Shown in pieces: positions 39,875 through 51,585 of a DNA stretch of 62,000 bases. Position numbers and translations under genes: made by a program. Position 1 is the first letter of the stretch. Each line of letters starts with the position of its first letter. This DNA comes from Chrysomallon squamiferum (Eukaryota > Mollusca > Gastropoda > Neomphalida > Peltospiridae): assembly GCA_012295275.1 (NCBI GenBank), contig CM022665.1, positions 6,322,901 through 6,384,900 on the forward strand. Reading direction: 5' to 3'. The notes under the pieces are model-generated. The model made no database searches, was not told the origin of the DNA, and saw only the letters and a program-made list of their open reading frames with translations.

Positions 39875-42841
39875 TTCACATACACTTTAAATAATTACAG
39901 ACCTTCTCTTTCAAAATATCCTTTGAGTGCTTTCTTTGGATCATCTATGTAAAGATGTTCATCTTTAGCCACCAGTGAAATAAGTGGATTTCCTTCTACA
40001 GGCTCTTCGGCATCTTCACCTAAATGTTCAATGCAAATCTTTATAATACAACTTAAAACAGTTTGGTAAAGAAATATAAAATAAGCATGAGCCTAAGCCT
40101 TCATTATTCATATTAATATATAAAGCTGAGGCTTAATTACCATGTAAATTATTACTATGAAAATACCACAAACAGACATCTGCAAATTTAAGAAATAGTA
40201 ATTAAAATCAACCATGTCAAAAACATATGCTTAATAACATTTTCAAAAAAAAAAATAATTATAATAAGATAAGACAAGAAGAGATGAGATGAGATGAGAT
40301 GAGATAAGATAATAAAATAAAATAAAATAATAATAATAACACTACTACTAATAATAATTGTCTGTTTGTAGAATTGTAATGTTCATACTAATGCCCCAGG
40401 AACATCCTTCACTGTCAAGGTTCTGACTCTCTAAACTTGCTCTCAACTGCTCCTCGTGAAGTTCAGCTTGTCTCAGAAATTCTACTTCTCTCTTTTGACG
40501 TTCCCTCTGTTCTTTCAGTTCTGAAACTGTCAAATTTGATTCCTCTTCCTGATCATCGTCTGGTCCCTCAAAAAATTCAATTTGATCATTTAATCTTTGC
40601 ATGCAGACATTTTCTTTCTTTTTTTTACATAAGCAGTTTCAAATGATAGTTCCTATTCAGTACATATCTGAGATCTATGATTTATCAGCATATGTACTGT
40701 ATAAATATGACCAAATTTGCTTTAGTTTTTAAAACCATTTTTAAACAAATAATGCACCAACAGAGTAGATTTGAAACATACAGAATTTAGTAGTAGTAGT
40801 TTAACAAGGAATCAGCTGATCTCACCACAGGTTATCTTTCCATGGGTGAAAAACTGAAATCACCATAAATTTCATTTCTTACTGGGCAAAGTCACTGTAC
40901 ATGATATTGTTAAAACACATTAATATATAAATGTATTATCATTCAGTGCATGTTGTTTATATATTTTAATAACTTGTAGGTGGCATGCTTTTCTTCAGAC
41001 TTTGGTGTTCCAACTTTCAGCATATAGGATGTGAATACATCCATAAATGAATGAATTATGAAAAATATTTCTTTGCAATGAATTCTGTACAAATTAGTAG
41101 GAATAAATCTGATTTTTTTTTTATTACAATTCAAGTCAATTAACTGTTCATACCAATACTGTGAAGTGATATAATTTAATCCACTTGATAGTGATGGTCT
41201 TAGAAAACCATGGTAATGATCAAAAGATGGTAAGATTTAAGACAGCATTGTGTACATAAACAGAATAGGATCAGCTGTGATTAATCTTACATCTGATCCT
41301 TAGCATCAAAAACTGCATTTATTAAAAAACTGCTCCCAGAAATGCAGTCATCATTCACATTTAAATACATACACACATACTTTGATTGCATGTATTTCAT
41401 TCATGAGAAAATATATTTAAAAATGCACTGAACGATTATCAGTTTAATAATCTGATCATATTAAACAGCACCAATACTTTCTATTTGCACATAAAATGCA
41501 TGGTGACTTTGCCCATTGTGAAATGGAATTTACTCTGATTTCACCTGTGGATTGATCACCTGAGTGAGATCACTCTACTCCATTTATGTTTATTCATTTT
41601 TTTTTTTTTTAATGGATTCAGTGTTTAAACTAATGCATTTTCTTGTTTATTTACATGTTAAAACATCTAAAATCCATGCTTTGACAAATAAATACACCAA
41701 AATTACATTAATTGCAACTAAATTAATACATATTTAGACATTTTACATTTTTCATTTTAATGCGAGTTAAAAATCAAAAATAGTTTTAAAACTTAAATAA
41801 ATTGCAAGAAATAGAATTTCTACTAATAACAAAAGTGAGTGTCATAATGGTAAATGTTTATCATGTGATAAGCAAATGTCTGTGGTCAGTCCGTATTTTA
41901 TGAAAATTCTAGAACTGTTTATTTTGAAAACAGTTTCTCAGTGAAAATAAATATGTGTGTTGTTGACATTCCTACTGATATTAAATTTGCAACAGAAGGT
42001 ATTATCAAATTAAGTATTATGTTAATCAGAAAATACAAAACCATTACGGCATTAGAAAATCACTGAATATACATTATGCAGGTTATTAAAATAGTCACTT
42101 TCTATATATGTTTAAATACTATGTTATGGCCAGAGATTGTTTAGGAGTGGGTTAGATTGAAAATCTAACAATATTTACTTGTAAAACATGAAGTCTTGTG
42201 CTTCCGCCGAATTTAACTACATGTCCCACTCTAACTCGATGGTAAATTTTAGGTTTCACTTTTATTTTGTTCACCCATGTGCCATGTGTACTGTCTAAAT
42301 CATACAAATACCACCCTTTGTTATGTTCGTCACTATGATCACCACAGTACTGTAAAACAGCATGATAGCGAGATAATGATGGATGCTCTAAAGTATAATC
42401 ACAACTTGGTAGTCGACCGAAAACGTAATATGGTTTCTTAGTTAAGTCAATATTATCGATAATTGCTCCATTTTTTAAAACTTCAAAGCTATATTTTGCA
42501 TCTGCCAATCCGCTCCATGCAGGTTCTTTATACGGAAAAACAACTTGTGGCTGTTTCAGTATTTCCGCTGGTGAAAGGTTTATTGGTTTCACGTTTGGAA
42601 TTTCTGATTGTTGTTTTGAATCATCATCGACATCGTGACTATGACCAACTCTACCACTATCTAAAGTATATTCGGGAAGCTTCTTTGTTTTATCTATAGG
42701 TTTTAATAATCCTTCAGGAACTTTGAAACTGTCTTTGTTGGCATTTTCTGTATCACAAACTGACGTAGGATTAACTGTTTCATCGCTGTTTTGACATGAA
42801 TTGTCTGAGTTCACAATTTCACAAGTCGCATCTTCCGCCAT
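33307..42841 (-). CDS. SLC4A1AP: Kanadaptin (SLC4A1-associated FHA protein), 13 exons
   Basis: Kanadaptin is a nuclear FHA-domain protein first described as a partner of the anion exchanger AE1; its role is still poorly defined. Exons: 42841-42179, 40566-40389, 40019-39903, 39650-39587, 38699-38557, 38236-38076, 37925-37856, 37445-37256, 36768-36672, 36305-36083, 34274-34201, 33721-33640, 33356-33307. Phases agree throughout (703 aa). Exon 1 carries an acidic leader and the FHA domain (VFGRLPSCDYTLEHPSLSRY, then DSTHGTWVN). Later segments match the family: LTVSELKEQRE, CSWGI, a double-stranded-RNA-binding-like piece (PIVAEAIVSGKRKDAVVQCA), NWEDDDFYDSDEDTFLDRTG, an acidic EEDDSDDEEEEEEDEE tract, PDYAVWLPP and the conserved C-terminus GQSGDGKTHLNEKFGY. 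The first Met lies in a normal context at 42841. Minus-strand poly(A) signal candidate at 33124-33129. The acceptor before exon 2 (TTTTTTGAG) is weak but required by homology. Confidence 0.96.
34620..35405 (-). mobile_element. Decayed Tigger/pogo-type DNA transposon
   Basis: The ends are inverted: CAGTGGTATCTTGACTTG at the left and, on the other strand, CAGTGGTACCTTGACTTA at the right. Both are flanked by TA (34618-34619 and 35406-35407), the target duplication of the Tc1/mariner/pogo group. Inside, on the minus strand from the ATG at 35138, is a Tigger transposase N-terminus: MDPKQVSAKDSSEKKKRMM, a CENP-B/Psq-type helix-turn-helix (TELKHEIIEKHE, stop, then TICTILKQKESI) and a truncated end near KMEKP. 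The in-frame stop and the loss of the catalytic core show it cannot move on its own. It sits in a kanadaptin intron. Confidence 0.85.
38852..39438. mobile_element. 587-bp element with perfect 24-bp terminal inverted repeats
   Basis: The left end, GGGTCATTCCGTGTCA and eight more bases (38852-38875), is the exact reverse complement of 39415-39438. Both ends are flanked by ATAA (38848-38851 and 39439-39442), a likely 4-bp target duplication. There is no ORF of note, so it is non-autonomous (MITE-like). Perfect ends suggest recent activity or conservation. The centre (39150-39215) is rich in TGACCT motifs. It lies in the kanadaptin intron between exons 5 and 4. Confidence 0.9.
39828..39866. repeat. 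(AT)n microsatellite followed by (AC)n
   Basis: An AT run followed by a short ACAC stretch, in the kanadaptin intron just downstream of the exon 39650-39587 on the plus axis. A pentanucleotide GAGAT run lies nearby at about 40282-40305. Confidence 0.9.
40855..41543. repeat. Imperfect long inverted repeat in kanadaptin intron 1
   Basis: TGGGCAAAGTCAC (40883-40895) and TGAAATCA (40855-40862) reappear in reverse complement at 41503-41515 and 41536-41543, with further matching blocks between them. A second nested pair is at 40936-40951 and 41423-41438 (ATGCACTGAA...). The nested order is that of a hairpin with a loop of about 470 bases. It may be an old foldback/MITE element. Confidence 0.65.
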
Positions 42842-43814
42842 TATGATTTTGTTTTTATTGAATTATCTCCCTTAGAAATACAACTATAATAACAATATTA
42901 TTAATAATATATTAAAAATATTTGAAAATCTATAAATGTTTGAACGAAACTGTGAACTCTGACTTGGTGGTTAAAACAGGTCTGCATATTTTTTAAAGAT
43001 TTCTAGTTATATATTATACTGGTATAGATTTTAGGTTGAGAAAGAAAAAAGAACCAACAAGACAACTAATACATATTTCATAAAACACTTTATTACATAT
43101 CCAACAAATATAGAAGTAAAAAGTGGTTTTGTTTTCTCAACTCAGTTAGTGTGGAAAATTTACAAACATTATTTAAACATTTTTAAAATGTTTAAATTTT
43201 TACAACCTGAAAAAATTAACTTTTACAAGTAACAAGAGTCTTATTATTACTAAACTGAAACCAGCAAAACTGATCAATATTTTTGATTTTTCTATTTATA
43301 AATCAATATCAACAAACAAAAATGAAAAAAAAATCTACCATTATTTAACTATACATACTCAGAGATGATTAACAGAGTAAACAAAAACCTTCAAAGAAAT
43401 CATCTTGCATTATTAATTACATTCATTTATAATATTTATCAAAATCATGATGAAAAATATTAAACTAATTAAATATAACATTTAAAACCAAATATATTAT
43501 ATTTTATGAAAATATAATGTAACCATTTTCTGACTGAACAATTTTCACTGTTTCAAAAAGAGCTTTTGGTTTCTCACAATTCCAGTGGTTTTCTAATGAT
43601 ATGTATGTTTCAAAGATCTTAATAAATTTTAACTAGAACAACTCACCAGTGTATCTGGATAAAAAGGAAGTAAATATCAAACATATTTTGAGTAATGTTT
43701 CAGTCTAACAATATTCTACATACATAATGATCTTCTGATTTCATAACTGATGAAACAAAGTCATAATTTATGACATAGCTTATTAAAACATCTTTCTTAA
43801 AAATTAGAAAATTG

Positions 43815-46800
43815 CTACCTTAACCAAAGTTTTAGTCTCAGTGCGTCAACACCATTTAAATAATATCTAAAAAGTCTCTTGTCTCTAACAAATCCTAAAT
43901 TTTCATAAAGATTCAGTGCAGCTCTGTTTGTGATCTCTGTTTCTAACACAACCTGAAAAACAAAATAAAATAAATGATACTTCCTACATTAGTGAACAAA
44001 TATTATGCAAAGTTTATTATTAATATATGTCTTATATCCTATCTTTGGTATGTAAAGCAGTTTTACGAGTCTTGCAGTATTAACACATTTGTTTTGTCCT
44101 ATGTAATATGCAGTGTGCCTATACGTTTGTAGATATGAGTGTTGTCACTGTTTGTGTAAAATGTGTAAAACAAACACACACATGACACGTGCAGAAGTAT
44201 TTAAAGTGTCTTGATATTTCACATGGGTTATATAAATTTTGTTTATGTAGTTTAGGTTTAAGAATGAAAGAAATATATTACTTCGATATATATATATATA
44301 TATACAAATAAAAATGGGAAACTCAGTGTACATGTCACCATTAAACTTATAATTAATTTCATGTAAATGCTTTTTGGATTAAAGCTTTTGCATCTCTAAG
44401 CTGTCGACATACCTCATCACAGTGATCATATATCATTGCTCTGATAGCCTTTGTAACAAGATTTGAACCTGGAAAGAGTAACAGAATAAAATATTAAATA
44501 ATATTTGATACAATTCAGGAATAAAAATCAGTAAAATCTATTTGTGTATTTCTTTCTAGACAGAACATTAGTATTCTGCTGACATGTATCTAATGTAAAA
44601 AATAAAAACAACAATCTCATGAAACTGTGGCCCTGTGTAAATTATACTTTAAATTTCACAATAACTCTACAAAATTCCATTTAATTAGCAAATCTGGTAA
44701 ATAAAATTCTGAATAATTGAAATCTTGTAACATGTGAAAATATCCATATAATTGTTAATTATAAGAACAAACACTGCTGTTAACCAATTTTTTTCCTCCG
44801 ATAATTCTGATCAACTGCCAGCATTGCAATATAGCCTCGTCTAACCATTTTCTTATGCATATCCAGCTTACACACAATAGCACCAACACAGGTATCTCCA
44901 TCCATGGCCTGCAATATAAATCATAAAATGAAAAACAACTTTGCTAATAACCAAGAATAAAAATAATATAACAAGTCCAAGATAATGAAGAAAAAAAAAA
45001 ATTTACTTCATTTACCCCTTCATTTAGTATACATACATATATATATATATATATATACCCATGTTTAAATTTGTCCTGATGAAATGAGGATGCTAAATAC
45101 TAGAGTTGTCAATGATCTGGTTAGTTTGTCTGATTATTAATACCAATTTGGTGCTAGTATTATTTATATTTCATTGTTTACACAAGGGGTCCCCGAACTA
45201 TTTAGACCACAAACCCTTCATGGAATCCTTGATCCCAATGCACTGTTTTATTAGTAAATGAAGGTATAAATCCAAATTTCAAATATTCTTGTGAATATTG
45301 TCTGCACTTCTTATTAACAACAGCAACTGCCATTGTGCTTACTAGAAATATGGTAAAGTTTAACAATAAATGTACAGCTATCAGTTCACCGACACCACTC
45401 CATTAGCTGCAGTTGTTGAGTATGTCCTGGCTGTATCTGGTTGGTGCCATCAGACAGAAAATGGCAAGCTGGGGTGATGCCACAACCCCATTTTTAATTA
45501 CATAATTGAAAATAAAGCTAAGACTAAGCTAAAATGTTTTAAAATGTTAGACAATATAGTTAATATGTTTATCAAGTATTTAAAAAAAAAAAAATAGAGC
45601 ATATGAGTAAAGAGGATTTAAGTCAATTCATTTACATGAAAACAGGTATTACAATGGTCCATTACCTTTTAACTATATTATTATCATTATGTTTCACTAA
45701 AGTTCAAACAGAATATAAAAACAGACCCTGATTTACACTATAAAGCATGCCTGTAACATAAGTACAGTTACACACTTAATTGTGTAACCTTTGTTATACT
45801 GCATTTAACATTAATTTCATTTCTAGTCATAATTATCTTTCTGATTTGATGAGCAACACACACAGACACACAGATGTACACACATACATGGACACACATC
45901 AGCCATCTATTATCTAAAGCAGACCTGGACATTTCACATCCCTTTGGTTGACTGACCGGCCTATGTAAGGTTAATTGGGATTTACAAAATAAACATATTT
46001 TCTAATTTCACCTCATGCATGGACTAACGCTGCATTGCTTTTATTTTGAAAGTGGTTTTTATTCACGTACAGATCCCTGTGTTTAAGGATCACAATTTGA
46101 GTCGGCATTATGAGACGAAACACGTGGAAAAATACATAAAACTTGAAAGGGCGTGGACATCAGAAGCTTTGCTAGCTAAGCTACAAAAGCAGCAAGGCTT
46201 TTTTCACCAAGCTTCACACATCCAGGGATGCAGCAACCAAGACTAGCTGTCAGCTTTGCTTCACATTTCCACCTCAGACATTCAAACTGACTTTGATGCA
46301 CTAGTTAAAGCCCAACAGAAACTAGATTTCTTTCACTGAACAAGAAAAAAGAAACAAAAAATACCAAATGTGGTGGTTAGAGTACAAATGAAGGCATGTA
46401 AAGGCACCAACTAGCAGTGAACTGGAACACTTTCTTTGGAGACCTTTTTCTCAAAATCACAGTTCAGTGACAATCATTAATATGTTGTATCTTGCTTAAT
46501 ATTTGGAGTACAAAGACAATATTGTGATGTCTTTAGAAAGCTAAGAACCTCTTTCCAAATGTATATAAAACTCAAAATGTGTTCTGGGGTGAATGTAACT
46601 GAAAATGATCACTAATATAATGAGTCACAAATGTTAAAAATGTTCACATTTTGTTTACCATTGTTTTGAGAAATTTTATTGAATAAATGACATTTTTTGT
46701 AAGGCAACCTCACTTTTTCATTGTTTAATCATAATATATACTCTTATCAGTCTTACCAGCTTGTCAAAACAATGCTATTTACTGCTTTTTATAAGGAAAT

Positions 46801-47540
46801 ACAATTAATGTTATGCAGAATTGAGTTACGCCTTTTGGCCCGGCCCTCCACAATATTATCTGTTTTTCATGTGGCCCCATGGAAAAAATAATTGCCTACC
46901 TGATCTATAGGATGCCTGTAAGTCTAAGGTGAGGGAGGTTCCATTTTGATATTCCTGTTCACAATTTATTATCATTTATTACTACTTATTAAAAACAATT
47001 TTCTAGCAGACAACAGGTATCATAACAAACACTAACAGAAAATATACGTATATTTTTACATAATAACATCAACACTTAATTAATAAATAAATAAATAAAT
47101 ATAGCTTTCTTGTCAATTTTGTTTTCTTCTGTCACTGAATCATGTAAATTTACTGCCAACATTTAGCTGACACTGTTAACTGTAATTGTGTAAAGTACCA
47201 TACTGCAATAGATTCAATAATAATAAGAGACGTTTAGCTGATTTTAAATATTATATTAAAATACATCCATGTATTAAATTTCAGTTACAAATTTTAGTCA
47301 CAGTGTGTTTATCAAAGTTTACGTTGAACTCACCAAAAAACATAATTTCGGCCAGTTGTGAATGAAGTATCGATATGTGTAAATGGAATAAGGTTCAGAC
47401 AAATCTTTTGTTATTAGACGCATTATATCAGGCATTTGCTTCTCTGATTCGTAAACAACATATTCAATGCCATCTCGGATGTCTTTCATATTTTCATCAC
47501 CAACTTGTGATTCATGTGTCAAGCTTTCTCCTTCACTCAT
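43815..47540 (-). CDS. NAA30: N-alpha-acetyltransferase 30, NatC catalytic subunit
   Basis: Acetylates the N-terminus of nascent proteins beginning Met-Leu/Ile/Phe and similar, as the catalytic subunit of NatC. Coding exons: 47540-47334, 44908-44785, 44468-44413, 43952-43815; phases agree and give 174 aa, like the yeast Mak3 length and without the long N-terminal extension of vertebrate NAA30. Signature segments: [72 protein letters not shown] and [18 protein letters not shown]. The acetyl-CoA loop reads RRKKIG where vertebrates have RRNGIG, so the first loop Gly is Lys. The coding start lies just inside an exon whose acceptor (TTATCAACAG) is at 47548-47549; an untranslated first exon probably ends at 47964. 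A poly(A) signal candidate is at 43089-43094 (minus), only about 250 bp above the kanadaptin start. Confidence 0.95.
45920..46902 (+). mobile_element. Degenerate hAT transposon with BED-finger remnant
   Basis: The element lies in an NAA30 intron. Imperfect ends (CAGACCTGGACATTT at the left; CAGGTAGGCAATTAT as reverse complement at the right) are flanked by ATCTAAAG (45912-45919) and ATCTATAG (46903-46910), an 8-bp target duplication with one mismatch, as expected for hAT. The right end carries the typical hAT text ATGGGGCCACATGAAA and GGAGGGCCGGGCC (reverse strand). Near 46070-46200 the plus strand encodes [14 protein letters not shown], the second half of a BED zinc finger of the GTF2IRD2/ZBED-like transposases, soon lost to decay. 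Not capable of movement. Confidence 0.8.
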
Positions 47541-49385
47541 TCGTAGACTGTTGATAAGGCAAATGCACATTTACAGCGAACCATTTAAAAGAATAGGTTT
47601 ATAAAATATATTCAGATTCTTTATATCATCCTGTATCTAGTATATGAATATAACTGAAATTATTTGATTGATCATTAACTGTTTAAATATAATGATTTTG
47701 ACTAAAACATGCTCTGTGTTAAAAACCAAAACATAATGAACCAATTTTAGAGATTAAATTTAAAACAAGTTATTATATAGTAGACATATAAATTTTCAAT
47801 GACATCATCAGAATGTGTGTAGTTTTCCATTTTACATTCATACGCATTGGGGTTTTTCGGGGCGAGGGGGGGGGCAAATATCCCAGCTGAAAACGTTAAA
47901 TAATTTATAATTTTATACGGTAATATTTTTTCTCGTTCACGATAAATACTGAACGACACTAACCTGCCATGCAAATTGTAAAACAATGAATTTATAAAAG
48001 TAGTTTATTTAGGTACTATTTTAATGAGAGATTGCTTCCGTTTATGTTATGAGGATCCAGTCTTGCATTTGCTTTCGATTTGACATTGAAAGGAAATGAA
48101 TTGAATTTTGGTATAATATTTTATTGTTGTCGATTTTCTGTTGTAACAATATTAATGAAATTATTTACATTATTTATTTATTATATTACTGGAAACTTTG
48201 TTTGACCAGAAGGTTAAAAATACGAATATGGCTAGCTGAAAATTGCATCATACATATTATCGGACGTGATCAAAACAACCTCTATTCGACGTTAGTCCCA
48301 GCTAAATAAGAAGGTACTTGTGGCTTATCAGAGGTATAAGTGATTTTTGTGACACATTTTGCGTTTTTACTGAATATAAAGCATATGTCATACATTAGAA
48401 TTAGTACTGTGTATTTAAGAACTTCAAATAGTGAACATTTGAATTTTTGTTTAGCTTTTCTTCTGCAGTATCTGATTATAAGTGTCATCTTAATATGTTC
48501 TTAATGTTCAGTAGTGTAGTATAATTTATTTATTTTAAATCAGTTACCAAGTTTAAGTTAGTAATTACTCGGTTTAAATTTTATCCATTCCCGTACAAAT
48601 GGTTTAAAAAACGTCTTGGTGACTTTTTAGTTATTTTATTGTTTTGAGGAACCTACCGTCACCAGTAACAAAATAATGCTGTTGAACGTCACCTTTTTAC
48701 CCTTTACTGATGTGTATATGGTAGACTGATAATTTTATTTTCAGTGACATCACAACTACATAATAATGGTAGTATAATACTATCCACATATTTGATAACT
48801 TTACAATGTTGTTATTCTTTGCAATAAATTAAATGGAATTACAAAAACCAAAGAAAATAAATCTTGAAAGTATTTTTCATATCTTTTTCAAAAAATCATA
48901 GCAACCATGAATCAAATATTGTTGTCTATGTCAATAGTTTATTATTATTATTATTATTATTAATCAAAATAATAATTTTTAAAAAGAACATTACTATATG
49001 TAAAATATTTTCTACTAAAAATGCACCTTGTTGTTCTACATATTGAAGAACACCAAGTATAGGATTTTTAAATTTATTGCCTACATTTAATACCTATTTG
49101 TTTGAATTTGATTTTATTGCAGTGTGATTAGATAAGATATATAATGCAAAATGTAATTTGTTTATGCACAACCCAAATTACTGATATAATGCTGATTCAT
49201 ATTTAAAAAAAAGAAGTTTGCAGCAGGAAAACTTTATTTTATTTCATTTTTTAAAGTCTGTCTTTTTTTAATAATTTCACCCTTATATGTTCACTTGAAA
49301 CACAATTCTAATTCTCTCTCTGTATATATATATATATATTTTTTTCCAAACCCAGTAAGATTTCATTTAATAATACTAAGAGAGA
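47541..49385. other. Divergent NAA30/COA6 upstream region
   Basis: It probably holds the untranslated first exon of NAA30 (minus strand, ending at 47964 with donor CAG/GTTAGT) and the promoter and 5' UTR of COA6. No extra coding sequence is recognised. AT-rich, with an ATT run near 48941-48961 and an AT run at about 49322-49340. Confidence 0.5.
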
Positions 49386-49895
49386 ATGTCTTCACCACCA
49401 AAGAAAGATGAAAGAAAGAAGTGCTGGGATGCCAGAGATGCCTATTTTAAGTGTCTGGAGGATAACAACGAGGATAAAAGCAAATGTGGAACAATCAGAC
49501 AACAGTTTGAAAGTAACTGTTCAAACACCTGGGTAAGTAAACTTTTCAGTTTGAATTATAAATCTCAACTTTTATATTAAAGAGTAATTTATTAACTTCT
49601 TTTGAAAAGAACCTCTTTGTAACTGAACTTTGCTCGATTTCTTTCCAGTATCAGAAACAGAACTGAGTTATGGAAAAAGATTAATCATTATACAGAATTA
49701 GTACTTTATTGTATCAGTTTTTGCAGTGTAGATCATAAAAATTCAATAGTCGCTGCATGCATGTCTTTCATTTAATTAACTTGTATGTTTTTATTTTTCC
49801 AATTTCAGGTAAAGTATTTTGAAAGAAGGCGAGAGTATTTAAAATATTCTGCAAAACTAGAAGCTGGATTTGAGCCTGCCCAACAAAAGGCATAG
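49386..49895 (+). CDS. COA6: Cytochrome c oxidase assembly factor 6
   Basis: COA6 is a small twin-Cys protein of the mitochondrial intermembrane space needed for copper delivery to the CuA site of cytochrome c oxidase subunit 2. Two coding exons, 49386-49532 and 49809-49895, joined by a GTAAGT/TTTCAG intron in phase 0, give 77 aa. The first Cys pair is CX9C (CWDARDAYFKC) and the second CX10C (CGTIRQQFESNC), the unusual spacing typical of COA6. The C-terminus WVKYFERRREYLKYSAKLEA and a final FEP motif also match. As expected for this import route there is no cleavable presequence. Poly(A) signal AATAAA at 49926-49931. An upstream untranslated exon is possible but not visible. Confidence 0.96.
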
Positions 49896-49931
49896 TACTG
49901 AGAGGTGCCAGCATCAATTTAACCTAATAAA

Positions 49932-51585
49932 GAGGTTCTGAACATTTAATGAACTATTTCTATGTCCTTGTGAAAAGAAGTGACAAATGAAATAAATATT
50001 TGATAATGAAAGTTATTCATTAAGTCAGATATACTAAAACTACTATGATAACCAATTGTAAATAAGTCTGGATTAGATTTTCCTTTTTCCAGACTTCACT
50101 CTTAACATTAATAAAACAGAAAATTAAACATGTTAACATAGTTTTTATTGTATAGATAACAAGTGGTATAGTTTGTAAAACACTGCTTTAAAGTGTTTAC
50201 AAAATAAGTAAATTGATATCAATTTGAAACTTATGTTTCTCATTTCATAAGATAATCAGTGCTCCATAAGATTTTTTTTTCTTTTTTAAAGCATTTTTGT
50301 TTACATTCTTTTTCATGTATGTGTGTAAATTAGTGAAAACAATAACAAATTTATATTGATTGTACTAATAAATAAAATTTGACAAAAATTACGTTTTTAT
50401 TTTTTTGTTCTTTTAAATTCAGATCAGCAACAGGTTCAGGTATTCAGGTGTAATGATACTGAATGCAATATTGAGCCTTGCTGTAACTATTAAAAAAAAA
50501 AAATAATAATTCTTTTGAACTTTGTAGTGTAATATTGTTTAATTAAGATTGATTTATTTCATTTAAACCAGTATTAGTGAATTATATGGCCTGTTCATTA
50601 AAACTAAGAACAAAAAGAAAATCAACAAAACACGTAGTGAAAACAAAATGATTATGGAATAATAGGAAGTTGTGAAATTTGCCATTATTAATGTTGAAAA
50701 CCAAATTTTGAAATTATTTTTAAAAAAGTAAAAAAGAACAACATTTTTTTTTTTTTTTTTTTTTTTTTATCACTAAATAGAATATCAGATTTCACATAAA
50801 ACTTGATATTTCAACAGATGTTGGTATTATCCAAACACTTAAAATTCAGAAATGCTTAGCACTTTAATAACTTGTATTACATGATTATGTAAAATAAAAA
50901 ATAATTGAAGCAATCTTTCAGAAGAAGACTCATCTACAAAGCAAGTGAAAAAAATAAAAACATTAAATGATTACAAGATGTTCAATGGTTTTTGTACTAT
51001 AGTACAAATATAACTTGAAAATACAAATGGCAGAAACAAGTATCAAGTCAAATGACACGAACAACATAAATTGTGAAATCTACTGGAAAATGTTTATTTC
51101 TATTTTTCCTCATTATTCTCACACAACAAGTCCTGTTGTTGTTACTAAAGAAACAATTATACATAATGAAATCTTTTAATTATAATCCAGTAATTTAAGA
51201 TTTCAAAAATATTCTGCAAATCATCAAATTTTAGAAGTTATAAAAAATGTCTTTTTTCTGTGAACATTTGTGTGGCCACAAGTTCATAGGATCAAAATAT
51301 ACAAATATGTATATTGAAAGTTGTTGAACATAAAAGTGACAGGTTTTTGTATGGTGAAATACTACTTCAACTCAGATACTGGGTAATAAATGCCGAGAAT
51401 TTTGTATCAGGCATACTTATCTGATGAATAAAAAGAAAATGGCAACAAGAACAAAACTGTTTTTCTTCATGAAAAACAAACAGTCTGAATCACAAACACT
51501 GTTTTGTTTTATGTGATTTACTCCTTAAAAATATGTAGGTTGTTTTTACTTCTTGCAAGAATTACATCAGTAATGATTTGTTGTA
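49932..51585. other. Convergent COA6/BRMS1 3' region
   Basis: Holds the end of the COA6 transcript and the presumed 3' UTR of BRMS1 (minus strand; poly(A) signal candidate at 51094-51099). AT-rich with a poly(T) run near 50743-50768. Nothing else recognised. Confidence 0.5.

Noticed and set aside
45182-45500. Possible second hAT fragment starting CAAGGGGTCCCCGAACT
   Set aside because: The left text resembles a hAT end, but I found no matching right end or target duplication.
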